From the NCBI GenBank assembly GCA_965116555.1, contig OZ220698.1, forward strand, positions 1,054,001 through 1,118,000: a stretch of DNA of 64,000 bases, in the 5' to 3' direction. The notes below the pieces were generated by a model that was not told where the DNA came from, did not search any database, and worked only from the letters and a program-made list of their open reading frames with translations. Numbering within the stretch: position 1 is the first letter of the stretch; every line of letters starts with the position of its first letter. This document shows, in pieces, positions 17,673 to 26,273 of the stretch. The stretch comes from DAOUJH01 sp965116555. GTDB taxonomy: Bacteria > Chloroflexota > Dehalococcoidia > Lucifugimonadales > QGNO01. The translations under genes were made by a program, and so were the position numbers.

Positions 17673-17969
17673 TCACCCAATCGTCTTGCCCGCGCACGCG
17701 GGCATCCACCTCCTCTCGTCATTGCGAGCGCCAGCGAAGCAATCTGGTGGTGGCGTGGGCCGTCATTCTGAGCGAAGCGAAGAATCCCAAGCCTCTGCCC
17801 GCAAAGCTGCTATGTCCCCTTATGGAACGCCTCGGATTCTTCGTCGCTCTGCTCCTCAGAATGACCGTAGGTCACCCTACTCACAACCTCCGACCGCCTT
17901 CCCGTATGCCCGCCTGCTTGACCCATCCCTCATACCTGCATACCATGTCCTCGCATTCAGGAGGGCCTA
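17673..17969. repeat. intergenic repeat cluster, 297 bp
   Basis: No gene. Repeats: GTCTTGCCCGCGCACGCGGGCATCC at 17682-17709, GTCATTGCGAGC...GCAATCTGG at 17717-17755, GTCATTCTGAGCGAAGCGAAGAATC at 17761-17788 and an inverted copy of the last at 17834-17867. The final pair faces each other and could form a long hairpin. AGGAGG at 17961-17966 serves the next gene. Confidence 0.85.
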
Positions 17970-19016
17970 ATGGAACAACGCATCGCAATCGTAGGCGCCG
18001 GCGCGGTGGGCAGCTACATCGGCGGGCATCTAACCAGGGCGGGATACAACCCCACCCTCATCGACATATGGGGTGAGCACGTAGACCGTATGAGAGAACA
18101 CGGCCTCAGAGTTTCCGGCTTCCCGGACGACTTCACCGTGCCCGTAAACGCCCTGCACCTGACGGATGTCCAGGAGATACATGACCCGTTTGACATCGTC
18201 ATCCTTTCCCTCAAGTCGTACGACACCGAATGGGGCGCTCACTTTGTCAAGAGGCTCCTCACCCCCAGCGGTTACGTGGTATCGGCGCAGAACTGCATGA
18301 ACGATCAGTTGATTGGCTCCATAGTGGGATACCAGCGGGTCATACCCTGCGTCCTCTGCGACTACGCCGTACAGCTCTGGGAGCCGGGCCACGTCCAGCG
18401 CAGGGCAGAGCCCGCGGACAAGGAACGCTTCTCCTTCCGGGTCGGCGAGCTCAACGGCAACATCACGCCCCGCGCCCAGAAGCTGGCCGAGATTATGGGA
18501 AGCGTCGACGGTTCATTTGCAACGGCTAACATCTGGGGAGAACGCTGGTCCAAGCTGGCGCTGAACATCGCCACCAACCCGCTCCAGGCCCTGACCGGCC
18601 TCGGCTCGCAGGGGCTTGCCAAGGACAGCCGCGCCCGCCTAGTCTATGCCCAGCTCGCCAAGGAGTGCGTGCAGGTCGGCCTTGCTCTGAACTACAGCAT
18701 AGAGAAGGTGCACGGGTTCGAACCGGAGATGTGGGCCAACGCAGACCAAGGTGACGTCTATGAAGAGTTGGACGCCTGGATGGCTTCCCGGGCCAGCGGG
18801 CCGGAATGGCGTTCCTCCATGGCGCAGGACATCATCAAGGGCAGGAAAACCGAAATAGAGCAGATGAACGGGTATATTGTTTCCAAGAGCCGGGAGGCCG
18901 GCGTTTCCGCTCCGGTCAACGCGGCTACGGTCCAAGTTATGAAAGAGATAGAGGCCGGGCAGTTGAAACCGGCGCCTGAAAACGTCGAGCGAGTCCTCTC
19001 CATAGCGGGGCTTTAG
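17970..19016 (+). CDS. ketopantoate reductase-family protein (2-dehydropantoate 2-reductase-like)
   Basis: 348 residues. The N-terminal Rossmann motif IAIVGAGAVGSYIGGHL is at residues 4-20, and the central SLKSYDT and TAQNCMND-like loops are typical of the PanE family. The C-terminal helical domain contains WSKLALNIATNPLQALTG (lysine and asparagine of the active site). Length exceeds PanE by about 50 residues. It likely reduces a 2-oxo or 2-hydroxy acid with NADPH, not necessarily ketopantoate. It starts an operon with the Ldh-type dehydrogenase and a ThDP enzyme. Confidence 0.85.
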   Translation: MEQRIAIVGAGAVGSYIGGHLTRAGYNPTLIDIWGEHVDRMREHGLRVSGFPDDFTVPVNALHLTDVQEIHDPFDIVILSLKSYDTEWGAHFVKRLLTPSGYVVSAQNCMNDQLIGSIVGYQRVIPCVLCDYAVQLWEPGHVQRRAEPADKERFSFRVGELNGNITPRAQKLAEIMGSVDGSFATANIWGERWSKLALNIATNPLQALTGLGSQGLAKDSRARLVYAQLAKECVQVGLALNYSIEKVHGFEPEMWANADQGDVYEELDAWMASRASGPEWRSSMAQDIIKGRKTEIEQMNGYIVSKSREAGVSAPVNAATVQVMKEIEAGQLKPAPENVERVLSIAGL

Positions 19017-19027
19017 CAAACCGCACG

Positions 19028-20119
19028 ATGACAGAATCAACCGAACCCATGGAAGTCAACCGTGTTTCTTCACAGAAGCTGCGCAGCTTTGCGGCGGCAA
19101 TACTCCACAAGCAGGGTGTGCCCCAAGAGGACGCTGCGTTCGTGGCGGAGGTCCTGGTGGAGGCGGACCTTCGCGGAGTGGACTCTCACGGGGTCACGCG
19201 TCTCGCCGGGTACGTGAGCATGATTCACAAAGGCGTGCTCAACCCGCGTCCGGCGATCAGTGTCGTCCAGGACTCGGGCGCGACTGCCGCCCTGGACGGC
19301 GACCACGGCTTTGGCATGCTGGGAGCAAGGCTGGGCATGGCCACCGCGATTGAAAAGGCGCGACAGTTCGGGGTAGCCATTGTGACGGCGCGCAACCTTA
19401 GTCACACCGGCATGGTCGGCTTCTACACCATGTCGGCGGCTTCCCAGGACATGATAGGCATCGCAATGAACAACGGAGCGGGCATAGTGCCGCCGTTTGG
19501 CGGTCTCACCCCCACCCACGGCACCAACCCCTTCAGCGTAGCCTTCCCCACCGAAAGCGATCCGGTCGTCCTGGACATGGCGACAACCATGGTCGCGGCC
19601 GGTAAATTGAGGCTTGCCGCCAAGAAAGGAACCCCCATACCTTTGGACTGGGGACTTGACCGCCACGGAGAACCCACCAGCGACCCCAATGAAGTACTGG
19701 AGGGTGGAGTGCTGCAGTGGGCCGGAGGATACAAGGGCTTCGGAATCGCCACCGCCGTGGAGGCCCTGGGCGGCGTGCTCTCAGGCGGTCTCTTTGCCAG
19801 GGACGTGCCGCAGCTTAAGGTCTTTGGGCAGGACCCCATCATCGCCAACGGCGCTTACATCGCCGTCGATATCCAGCGTTTCATGCCGCTGACCGAGTTC
19901 CGCCAAAGAATGACCAGCCTTGTCGACCAGATCAGGTCGTCGGAATCGGCCCCCGGAGTGGAACGCGTCTACGTTGCCGGGGAACCCGAATTCCAACTGA
20001 AGGAACAGCGTACACGAGAAGGCATCCCTCTCAGCGCAGAGGTGTACCAAGAGTTGTTCGAGCTGAGCAAGGAGTACTCGGTGCCTTTCGACTTGATCCA
20101 GCATGGGAGGGAACCATGA
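19028..20119 (+). CDS. malate/L-lactate/ureidoglycolate dehydrogenase family protein
   Basis: 363 residues of the Ldh_2 fold, distinct from Rossmann dehydrogenases. Conserved residues include His54 in GVDSHGVTRL, His126 in NLSHTGMVGFYT, and the NAD-contacting PFGGLTPTHGTNPFSVAFPT and VVLDMATTMVAAGK blocks. Family members oxidise 2-hydroxy acids such as malate, sulfolactate or ureidoglycolate. ATG 19028 is used; an in-frame ATG at 19049 is also possible. The TGA stop overlaps the next ATG by 4 nt (ATGA), showing translational coupling to the ThDP enzyme that could act on the 2-oxo product. Confidence 0.88.
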   Translation: MTESTEPMEVNRVSSQKLRSFAAAILHKQGVPQEDAAFVAEVLVEADLRGVDSHGVTRLAGYVSMIHKGVLNPRPAISVVQDSGATAALDGDHGFGMLGARLGMATAIEKARQFGVAIVTARNLSHTGMVGFYTMSAASQDMIGIAMNNGAGIVPPFGGLTPTHGTNPFSVAFPTESDPVVLDMATTMVAAGKLRLAAKKGTPIPLDWGLDRHGEPTSDPNEVLEGGVLQWAGGYKGFGIATAVEALGGVLSGGLFARDVPQLKVFGQDPIIANGAYIAVDIQRFMPLTEFRQRMTSLVDQIRSSESAPGVERVYVAGEPEFQLKEQRTREGIPLSAEVYQELFELSKEYSVPFDLIQHGREP

Positions 20120-21837
20120 CCCGCATGACGGGAAAGCGCGCCTTGGTTGAAATGCTGCGTGCCGAAGGTGTTAAGTACGTCTTCGGCAATCCCGGCACCA
20201 CGGAGCTGCCTCTCATGGACGCGCTCCAAGACGCCCCCGACATACAGTACGTCACCACGCTGTTCGAAGGCGTGGCCGCGGGCATGGCCGACGGATACGC
20301 CAGGGCGACCCAGAAGCCCTCTTTCGCCAACCTGCACATCTCGGTCGGTGTGGCAAACGCCATTGCGGTGGTCTATAACGCATGGCGGGGCGGCACACCC
20401 ATGGTTATCACCGCAGGACAGGCCGATTCCAGCTTCCATCTGCATTCCCCTACCCTTCACTCCAACATGGTCAACGTCATGCGCGAGTACACGAAATGGG
20501 CGGGAGAGGTCACTCACCCCTGGGACGTGCCCTCCATCATCAGAAGAGCCTTCAAGTTAGCCAGCACCCCGCCCACAGGCCCCGTCTTCGTGTCACTGGC
20601 CTGGGACGCCATGAACGGCGAGGCCGATGTCGATATAGAGCCGTCGCTAAGCGACTATTTCCGGTTGCGACCCGACACTAGAGCCGTTGAGCAAGCGGCA
20701 AACATACTTGCTCAAGCCAACGATCCTCTGATTCTCGTCGGCGACAGAGTATCGCAATCGCCGGGCGCGCCTCTTCTGGTCGCCAGGCTCGCCGAACAGA
20801 TCGGAGCGCCCGTATACGCCCCCACAACCCTGTCAGAGGTGCATATCCCAACCTCTCATCCTCACTACCTGGGTTCCTTCGAAACAAGCTGGTTCGACCA
20901 CCGCATGAAGAAGCGCCTGGACGAATCCGACGCCGTGGTAGCCATCGGCATCGATGCGCTGATCCAGTTCATCCCAACACCGGAGAGGCCGTTCAGCGGC
21001 CCGCCCAAGCTGGTGCACCTGGATAGCAGCGCGTGGGCCATCCAGCGATCCTATCCGGTGGCCGCGGGAGTGCTCTCCGATATAAAGACCGGCTTGGAGG
21101 AGATAACAACCGCCTTGGAAGGGACTATGTCGGGCTCCGCAAAGGAAGCCGCCAGCGCCAGGGGCAAGGCCATTGCCGCCCAGAAGCAGGCCATATCCCA
21201 GGCGTTTCAGGCCAGGGTCAAAGAAAGATGGGACAGCGTGCCCATCTCCTCGGAGCGGTTTGCCGTTGAAGTGTCCCGCGCGTTGCCTCCCCAGTTCATT
21301 TACTGCGACGACTCCATCACAAACCGCGGCGTCCTCATGAACGCCATCGACTTTGACGAGCCCGGCTCCCTGTTTGCGCAACGAGGCGGAAGCCTGGGTT
21401 CAGCCATGGGCGCGGCGCTGGGCATGAAACTGGCGCATCCGGAGAGGCCAGTGGTGGCCGTAATAGGCGATGGCACAGCCATGTACACCATCCAGGCTCT
21501 GTGGACGGCGGCCGCTTACAATATCCCCGTGACCTATGTGTTCTGCAACAACAGCAGCTACAAGGTGCTCAGGGAGGGCATGACCCGGTACCTCACCGGC
21601 TCCGAGCGTCAGAGCGACTACCTGGGAATGGACTTCTACAAGCTGCCCCTTGATTTCGTCAAAATGGCCGAGGCCTTCAATATAGAGGGCACCCGCGTGG
21701 AGAACCCCGACGACCTGGGCCCAGCCCTTCTCAGGGCGGTGAGCAGCAATAGGCCAACCGTGGTAGACGTAATCATGGACGACGCCCTGGACCCCGACCG
21801 TCTTCAGAGCCAGTGGGGCGCTTGGCTGGGCATGTAG
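20116..21837 (+). CDS. thiamine diphosphate-dependent enzyme, benzoylformate decarboxylase-like
   Basis: 573 residues. FGNPGTTELPLMDAL and the catalytic Glu51 (TTLFEGVAAGMADG) form the PYR domain; the ThDP/Mg2+ site is GDG at 451-453 with NNSSY about 30 residues later. The pattern is nearest the MdlC/BFD branch of 2-oxo acid decarboxylases. The region near residues 340-380 is an alanine/lysine-rich linker. It is coupled to the Ldh-type dehydrogenase, so the pair could oxidise a 2-hydroxy acid and decarboxylate the resulting oxo acid; the substrate is not identified. Confidence 0.85.
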   Translation: MTRMTGKRALVEMLRAEGVKYVFGNPGTTELPLMDALQDAPDIQYVTTLFEGVAAGMADGYARATQKPSFANLHISVGVANAIAVVYNAWRGGTPMVITAGQADSSFHLHSPTLHSNMVNVMREYTKWAGEVTHPWDVPSIIRRAFKLASTPPTGPVFVSLAWDAMNGEADVDIEPSLSDYFRLRPDTRAVEQAANILAQANDPLILVGDRVSQSPGAPLLVARLAEQIGAPVYAPTTLSEVHIPTSHPHYLGSFETSWFDHRMKKRLDESDAVVAIGIDALIQFIPTPERPFSGPPKLVHLDSSAWAIQRSYPVAAGVLSDIKTGLEEITTALEGTMSGSAKEAASARGKAIAAQKQAISQAFQARVKERWDSVPISSERFAVEVSRALPPQFIYCDDSITNRGVLMNAIDFDEPGSLFAQRGGSLGSAMGAALGMKLAHPERPVVAVIGDGTAMYTIQALWTAAAYNIPVTYVFCNNSSYKVLREGMTRYLTGSERQSDYLGMDFYKLPLDFVKMAEAFNIEGTRVENPDDLGPALLRAVSSNRPTVVDVIMDDALDPDRLQSQWGAWLGM

Positions 21838-22511
21838 GGCCATCCCTTCTCGCTCACTCCATTCGACGATGCTCAGGGTGAGCGGAATTCTCCTCACTCG
21901 CTCATGGTGAGCCCGTCGAACCATATGAGCGGGGATGCAGGCCTTTACCCCTCGTCATGCCCGTGACGACGGGTATCCAGGAGCGGCGGAGCCGTGGGCT
22001 CCCGTCCCCGTGTCTGGGCACGAGGACAAGCCTGCACGGGAGCGACGTACGAAGTGAGCGATTCCCCCCTTCCCGTCTTGCTCGCGCAGGCGGGCATCCA
22101 GAGGCAGTGGGGGCTGAAGCAAACGAAAAAGAAAATGTCCTGAGAAATCTCAGTTCCGGGTTGGCTAGGCCTTCGACCGCTCGGTTGCCCGATTGGTCTC
22201 CACCCCGGCCCCTCCGTTGCCTTGATTGCTCAGGACATCCCAACCATATCATGCCTCCACGAGAGGCTGTCAATACCTTTCAACAGGTATTTTTGAAGCA
22301 ATTTTGATTATTTTTTGTCCTTGCAGTTTCCACTGGTCATCGACTGCATTCTTCCACCTCCGTACCCCCACAACCGTCATTCTGAGCGCAGCGCAGCGGA
22401 GTCGAAGAATCCACAGCCGTCCTTTTGCCAGACGTCGGTTGTTCCTTAGTCACTCACTTGCCCATCTGCCCGTTTGCCCGCCTACACGTAGATGTGTTAC
22501 CATATAAGTTT
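21838..22511. repeat. 674-bp intergenic region with six or more interspersed repeats
   Basis: No gene is supported. Repeats: a degenerate CGCTCACTCC...GGTGAGCGG element at 21850-21884, CTCATGGTGAGC...ATGAGCGGG at 21899-21934, GTCATGCCCGTGACGACGGG at 21953-21981, an inverted CCCGTCCCCGTGTCTGGGC element at 22001-22040, GTCTTGCTCGCGCAGGCGGGC at 22072-22101 and GTCATTCTGAGCGCAGC...GAAGAATCC at 22375-22412. An AT-rich stretch near 22285-22325 with a T-run separates the clusters. Confidence 0.8.
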
Positions 22512-23813
22512 ATGCAATCTGCCAAGCGCTCATTAGTCACAGGAGTCACAGGCCTTCCCTTTTACTACGGCTGGGTAATCCTCGGCGTAGCCGGCGCCGC
22601 CGGTTTTATGTCCGGGCCCGGTCAGACCTACGGTGTATCGGTATTCGTAGACCACTTCATCGACGACCTGGGCCTGTCCAGGACCATGGTAGCCGGGCTG
22701 TACACCGCCGGTTCCCTCACAGCGGCCACGACGATGGTGGTTGTAGGCCGCCTTCTCGACAAGTACGGCGGGCGAGTGATGCTGGTAGTCGTTGCCATAC
22801 TATTCGGCTTCGCCGCCATAGGGATGAGCAACGTACAGCACGTCTTCCATCTCTACCTGGGCTTCGCCGCTTTACGAACGCTTGGGCAGGGCTCCCTCTC
22901 GCTGATCCCCACAACCCTGGTCGCCATCTGGTTCATACGGAAGCGAGGAAAGGTCACCGCTGTCTACCATCTGGCCATGGCCGCCAGCCAGGCCACCTTC
23001 CCTCCCCTTATCTATCTGCTCATCAGCAACTACGGCTGGAGGAACGCCTGGGTTGTGCTCGGCTTCATCATCTGGGCGGTGGTTATCTTGCCCTCCCTGC
23101 TGCTGGTGCGACGCAGCCCGGAGGCGGTCGGCCTTCTACCCGACGGCGATTCCGCCGCTGCTATCGGCTCAGGCAGCGGCGCCAGCAGGGCCCCTATCGA
23201 GACGAACTTCTCCCTCAGAGAAGCGCTGGCAACCAGGTCTTTCTGGCTGCTGGTGTTCGCCGGGTCTTCTCAGTCCATGATCAGCACCGCGCTGGTCTTC
23301 CACCATGTCTCGGTAATGAGCAGCAGGGGTATCGATGACGCCGTGGCCGCATATATACTGGGTGTGATAGCTCCGCTTGCTATAGTCGGCGCATTCATAG
23401 CCGGATTTCTTGCAGACAGTTGGCCAAACCGCTATCTGCTGGTGGTGGGCCAGGGCCTACTGTGTCTGGCCATGCTATTGACTCTGGTCATATCTCCAGC
23501 CTGGCAGGGGTTCATATACGGGGGAATGCTGGGTCTGGCCGGTGGATTGTTCATGACTACGAATTCGGTGATCTGGCCCAACTACTACGGCCGCACCCAC
23601 CTGGGCAGCATCAGAGGAGTTGTAACAACCTGCATGGTGGCCTTTGCCGCCTTGGGCCCCCTACCCTTCGGCTTTCTCTTCGACCTTACCCAGGGCTACA
23701 CGCTGGCTATCCTTGTCTTCATGGCCCTGCCGGTGGCTTGCGGCATAGCCGCGTTCTTTGCATATCCGCCGCAGAAGAAACAGGCTGCCACTGAACAAGC
23801 GACGCCCGTGTAG
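22512..23813 (+). CDS. MFS transporter, monocarboxylate/oxalate-formate-like
   Basis: 433 residues from ATG 22512; an upstream in-frame ATG at 22425 would add 29 residues translated from repeat DNA. Twelve membrane segments are predicted, starting with the GWVILGVAGAAGFMSGPGQTYGVSVF helix. The motif GRLLDKYGGRVML after helix 2 is the MFS signature, and a central loop lies near residues 195-220. It is a second MCT-like carrier, with the same opening architecture as the one at 9714-11066. It stands alone, downstream of the BFD-like enzyme operon, and probably carries organic acids. Confidence 0.87.
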   Translation: MQSAKRSLVTGVTGLPFYYGWVILGVAGAAGFMSGPGQTYGVSVFVDHFIDDLGLSRTMVAGLYTAGSLTAATTMVVVGRLLDKYGGRVMLVVVAILFGFAAIGMSNVQHVFHLYLGFAALRTLGQGSLSLIPTTLVAIWFIRKRGKVTAVYHLAMAASQATFPPLIYLLISNYGWRNAWVVLGFIIWAVVILPSLLLVRRSPEAVGLLPDGDSAAAIGSGSGASRAPIETNFSLREALATRSFWLLVFAGSSQSMISTALVFHHVSVMSSRGIDDAVAAYILGVIAPLAIVGAFIAGFLADSWPNRYLLVVGQGLLCLAMLLTLVISPAWQGFIYGGMLGLAGGLFMTTNSVIWPNYYGRTHLGSIRGVVTTCMVAFAALGPLPFGFLFDLTQGYTLAILVFMALPVACGIAAFFAYPPQKKQAATEQATPV

Positions 23814-23834
23814 GCGCGGTCGCGCGAACCGCCG

Positions 23835-24245
23835 CTACACCTGCTCCAGCGAACCTACAAGCGCCACTCCCTCCATCCTGGCAAGCCTGCGGTCGAATGT
23901 ATAGAGAGGCGTAGCTCCCGCCCGTTTGGCCGCTGAAAGGACCATCAGGTCCGAGAAACCAGCTCCGCCCTGGCGGTACCGGTGCGCCGCCGCAGCCACG
24001 TCATCCGAATTCTCGACCAAGATGCTGTCAGAAGCCGTCAGGTCCATCAATGCCTCAGCGACCAGTGTCCGCGTGAAGCCGTAGCTTCTCACCAGCACCC
24101 AGGCGATCTCTATCACAACCTCCCGGCAAATGAAGCCAGGCTCATCAGGCGTCAACCCATCCAGCAAGGCGCGCGCCGCCTCCGCCTGTTCAGCGTCGTC
24201 GCCGACGAGGTAGCGAACGATTACGTTCGTGTCGATCGAGGTCAT
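23835..24245 (-). CDS. vapC: VapC-type PIN-domain ribonuclease toxin
   Basis: 136 residues of PIN fold. Acidic active-site residues are visible: Asp5 in SIDTNVIVRYLVGD, glutamate in EVVIEIAWVL, and aspartate in GFSDLMVLSAAKR, with a final aspartate in YTFDRRLAR. VapC toxins cleave RNA, often initiator tRNA or rRNA, when released from antitoxin. The start overlaps the stop of the AbrB-type antitoxin gene by 4 nt, the usual antitoxin-first arrangement. Confidence 0.88.
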   Translation of the reverse strand: MTSIDTNVIVRYLVGDDAEQAEAARALLDGLTPDEPGFICREVVIEIAWVLVRSYGFTRTLVAEALMDLTASDSILVENSDDVAAAAHRYRQGGAGFSDLMVLSAAKRAGATPLYTFDRRLARMEGVALVGSLEQV

Positions 24246-24475
24246 CCTTCAGAGGCCCCCTCTGCGATGGCACGATCCATCTCTTCTAGGCTCACGACGG
24301 GGCCGTCGTACTTCAGGCTGCGGAACAGGCGGCGGGTAGACCGCACAGGCATTATCAGCACTCCCTCGTCCACTATGACGTAGCGAACCTTGTCCCCCGC
24401 CTTGACTGCCAGCGAGTCCCTGACGGCCTTGGGCAGCGTGGTCTGGCCCTTGATGGTTATGCTGGATTCGAACAT
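24242..24475 (-). CDS. vapB: AbrB/SpoVT-type antitoxin of the adjacent PIN toxin
   Basis: 77 residues. The swapped-hairpin DNA-binding domain covers about residues 4-45 (SSITIKGQTTLPKAVRDSLAVKAGDKVRYVI), and the C-terminal tail binds and inhibits the toxin. The TGA/ATG overlap with the toxin gene points to coupled translation. AGGAGAG precedes the ATG. Such antitoxins usually repress their own promoter together with the toxin. Confidence 0.87.
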   Translation of the reverse strand: MFESSITIKGQTTLPKAVRDSLAVKAGDKVRYVIVDEGVLIMPVRSTRRLFRSLKYDGPVVSLEEMDRAIAEGASEG

Positions 24476-24779
24476 GGCGCTCTCCTTTGTGGGGCACAGT
24501 GACTCTGTCCTTACATTATAGACAGAAGTAATGCGTAATACAATAAGACAAGGGGCCTAACCGTCATTCTGAGCGCCAGCGAAGAATCTTTCTTGCAGGC
24601 AGACAGGGTTACGAGTAAGTGCTCGGCTCCCGCACGGATTGGGGCGGTGGTGAGTGGGCTTCGTCCGTACGCTGGTCCGGCTACGAAGCAGATTTTTCGG
24701 CGTGAACGCCTCAGAATGACCGTAGAGGACTTATAGCGGACACCGGTTGCACAAAGGTCTCCCTTAAGGGGTGTACCCG
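24476..24779. repeat. intergenic region with an inverted pair of repeats
   Basis: No gene is supported. GTCATTCTGAGCGCCAGCGAAGAATC at 24562-24588 faces its inverted counterpart at about 24687-24722 (closing CTCAGAATGACCG), giving a large potential hairpin downstream of the PAC2 gene. Confidence 0.75.
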
Positions 24780-25679
24780 CTACTCCTTCTCCTGCTCCCA
24801 GTTCCCGCCGAGCTCTCGCAGGAACTGCTCCACGGACGGCGATAGCGGAATCGTATCCTCGCTCCGTTCCTCCCGCTCCGTGGACTCCATGCGGGCGTCG
24901 TAGTCGGCCTCTAGCTGCTCCACCAGGGCTTTCACGCCTGAGTTCCGCTCCATTTCGGAGGAAACCCGCTCGTACTGCCTGACGCCGCGCCTGCTTACCG
25001 CCAGCTCTCGAGGAAGGTCGTAGAGGTGGCACATGATGTTGAGCAAGCTGGCGGCCCCAGTATGGTCCTCTTCCAGCTGGATATACTGCGGAAGCCGGGC
25101 CATCAACGTGACGTTTTCCGTGCCTATGGCGTTTAATTTCTCGGACAGCAGGTTGATTATGGAGGTTGGCCCCTGGTAGGGAGAACGCTTGGACGGGCTC
25201 ACGCCGGGTACCTGGCTCATGTCCTCTCCGTCCATGGTGCCGGTGACCAGAATCGGACGAGTGTGTGGCACTGCATCGTACATACCGCCCACGCGGCAGT
25301 ACCGTTCTACCTTGAGGTGGTCAATAAGCTGCGCCAGCGAATCTATGTACTCCTCGGCAAAGGCGTGCGGTTCCAGGATGTGCACAAAGAGGAAATCGAA
25401 CTCTCCCTCCCCCAGGGCATAGCGGACGAACGTGTTGGGAATGGTCATGCGACGCTGGCCTTCCGTGTAGTACACCGTTGGCCGGTAGCGCGTGAAGTCA
25501 AAGAACTTGCCCGGCGTCGCCAGCCCGCCCAGGTCCTTTGCGCCAAGATGTCGCTCCAACCGCGACAGGGTCAACGTCCCCACGCTTCCCGCATCCACCC
25601 ATGGCCGCAAGCTGGCGATGACGTGCGGTTTCCGCAGTTCCGGGACCGGTTCCGTTAGTTCAAATTCACTGATACGCAT
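24780..25679 (-). CDS. PAC2-family protein (proteasome assembly chaperone 2-like)
   Basis: 299 residues. The N-terminal PELRKPHVIASLRPWVDAGSVGTLTLSRL stretch and the central SLAQLIDHLKVERYCRVGGMYDAVPHTRP...VTGTMDG block match the PAC2 pattern of actinobacteria, Chloroflexi and archaea. The C-terminal part is charged and probably helical. Eukaryotic relatives aid proteasome assembly; bacterial members lack a settled role, and no proteasome genes are in view. The gene stands alone on the minus strand. Confidence 0.82.
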   Translation of the reverse strand: MRISEFELTEPVPELRKPHVIASLRPWVDAGSVGTLTLSRLERHLGAKDLGGLATPGKFFDFTRYRPTVYYTEGQRRMTIPNTFVRYALGEGEFDFLFVHILEPHAFAEEYIDSLAQLIDHLKVERYCRVGGMYDAVPHTRPILVTGTMDGEDMSQVPGVSPSKRSPYQGPTSIINLLSEKLNAIGTENVTLMARLPQYIQLEEDHTGAASLLNIMCHLYDLPRELAVSRRGVRQYERVSSEMERNSGVKALVEQLEADYDARMESTEREERSEDTIPLSPSVEQFLRELGGNWEQEKE

Positions 25680-25785
25680 AGCAGCATCCTGTCAATAAAG
25701 CGGTTTCTGCAACTTGCAACAATATCCTAGCACCCTCCGCGCGAAGATGCAGTCTCTCAACTCTGCTATTTGACCCTTTTTCCGC

Positions 25786-26250
25786 CTATTCTTCCACTTC
25801 TACGATCATTTCTATTTCGACCGCCATCCCGCCCGGCAAAGAGCCCATGCCAACCGCTGACCTGGCGTGCCGTCCCTTGTCTCCTAGGACCTCCACCAGA
25901 AGGTCGGAGCAGCCGTTGATCACCGCGGGCTGCTGTGCGAAATCGGGAGCGGCGTTCACCATGGCAAGCAGCTTGACCACGTGCTTGACCTTGTCCAGAT
26001 CGCCTATGATCCCTTTCAGGTTGGCCAGCAGATTGAGAGCGCACAACCTGGCGGCCTGGTAACCCTCCTCCACCGTCACCTCCTGCCCCAGTTTGCCCTT
26101 TAGGGTATTCCCCTCGGCGTCTCTGGGCCCCACTCCCGACAGGAAGACCAGGTTGCCCGTCCTGTACCCCGGTATGTAGTTGGCCATGGGGGGCGGACCC
26201 TCCGTCAGCTCCAGGCCCATTTCCCTCAGCTTATCCTCTACTTGCGACAT
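25786..26250 (-). CDS. RidA/YjgF-family protein
   Basis: 154 residues of the chorismate-mutase-like RidA fold. GNLVFLSGVGPRDAEG, the central YQAARLCALNLLANLKGIIGDLDKVKHVVKLLAMVNAA helix and GRHARSAVGMGSLPGGMAVEIEMI are all present. The arginine in the RSAVG-type motif is the residue that hydrolyses enamine/imine intermediates in active RidA. It is the last gene of a five-gene minus-strand set and lies 23 nt after the ornithine-cyclodeaminase-like gene, whose reaction can release imines, a plausible functional link. Confidence 0.88.
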   Translation of the reverse strand: MSQVEDKLREMGLELTEGPPPMANYIPGYRTGNLVFLSGVGPRDAEGNTLKGKLGQEVTVEEGYQAARLCALNLLANLKGIIGDLDKVKHVVKLLAMVNAAPDFAQQPAVINGCSDLLVEVLGDKGRHARSAVGMGSLPGGMAVEIEMIVEVEE

Positions 26251-26273
26251 GTGCTCCTCCCTTGTGTTCGAAT

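Noticed and set aside
22425..22511. N-terminal extension of the MFS gene to ATG 22425
   Set aside because: The extra residues come from spacer DNA next to a repeat, and the family N-terminus begins after ATG 22512.
24511..25032. 173-codon minus-strand frame
   Set aside because: It overlaps the PAC2 gene in another frame and extends through an inverted repeat pair; no domain seen.
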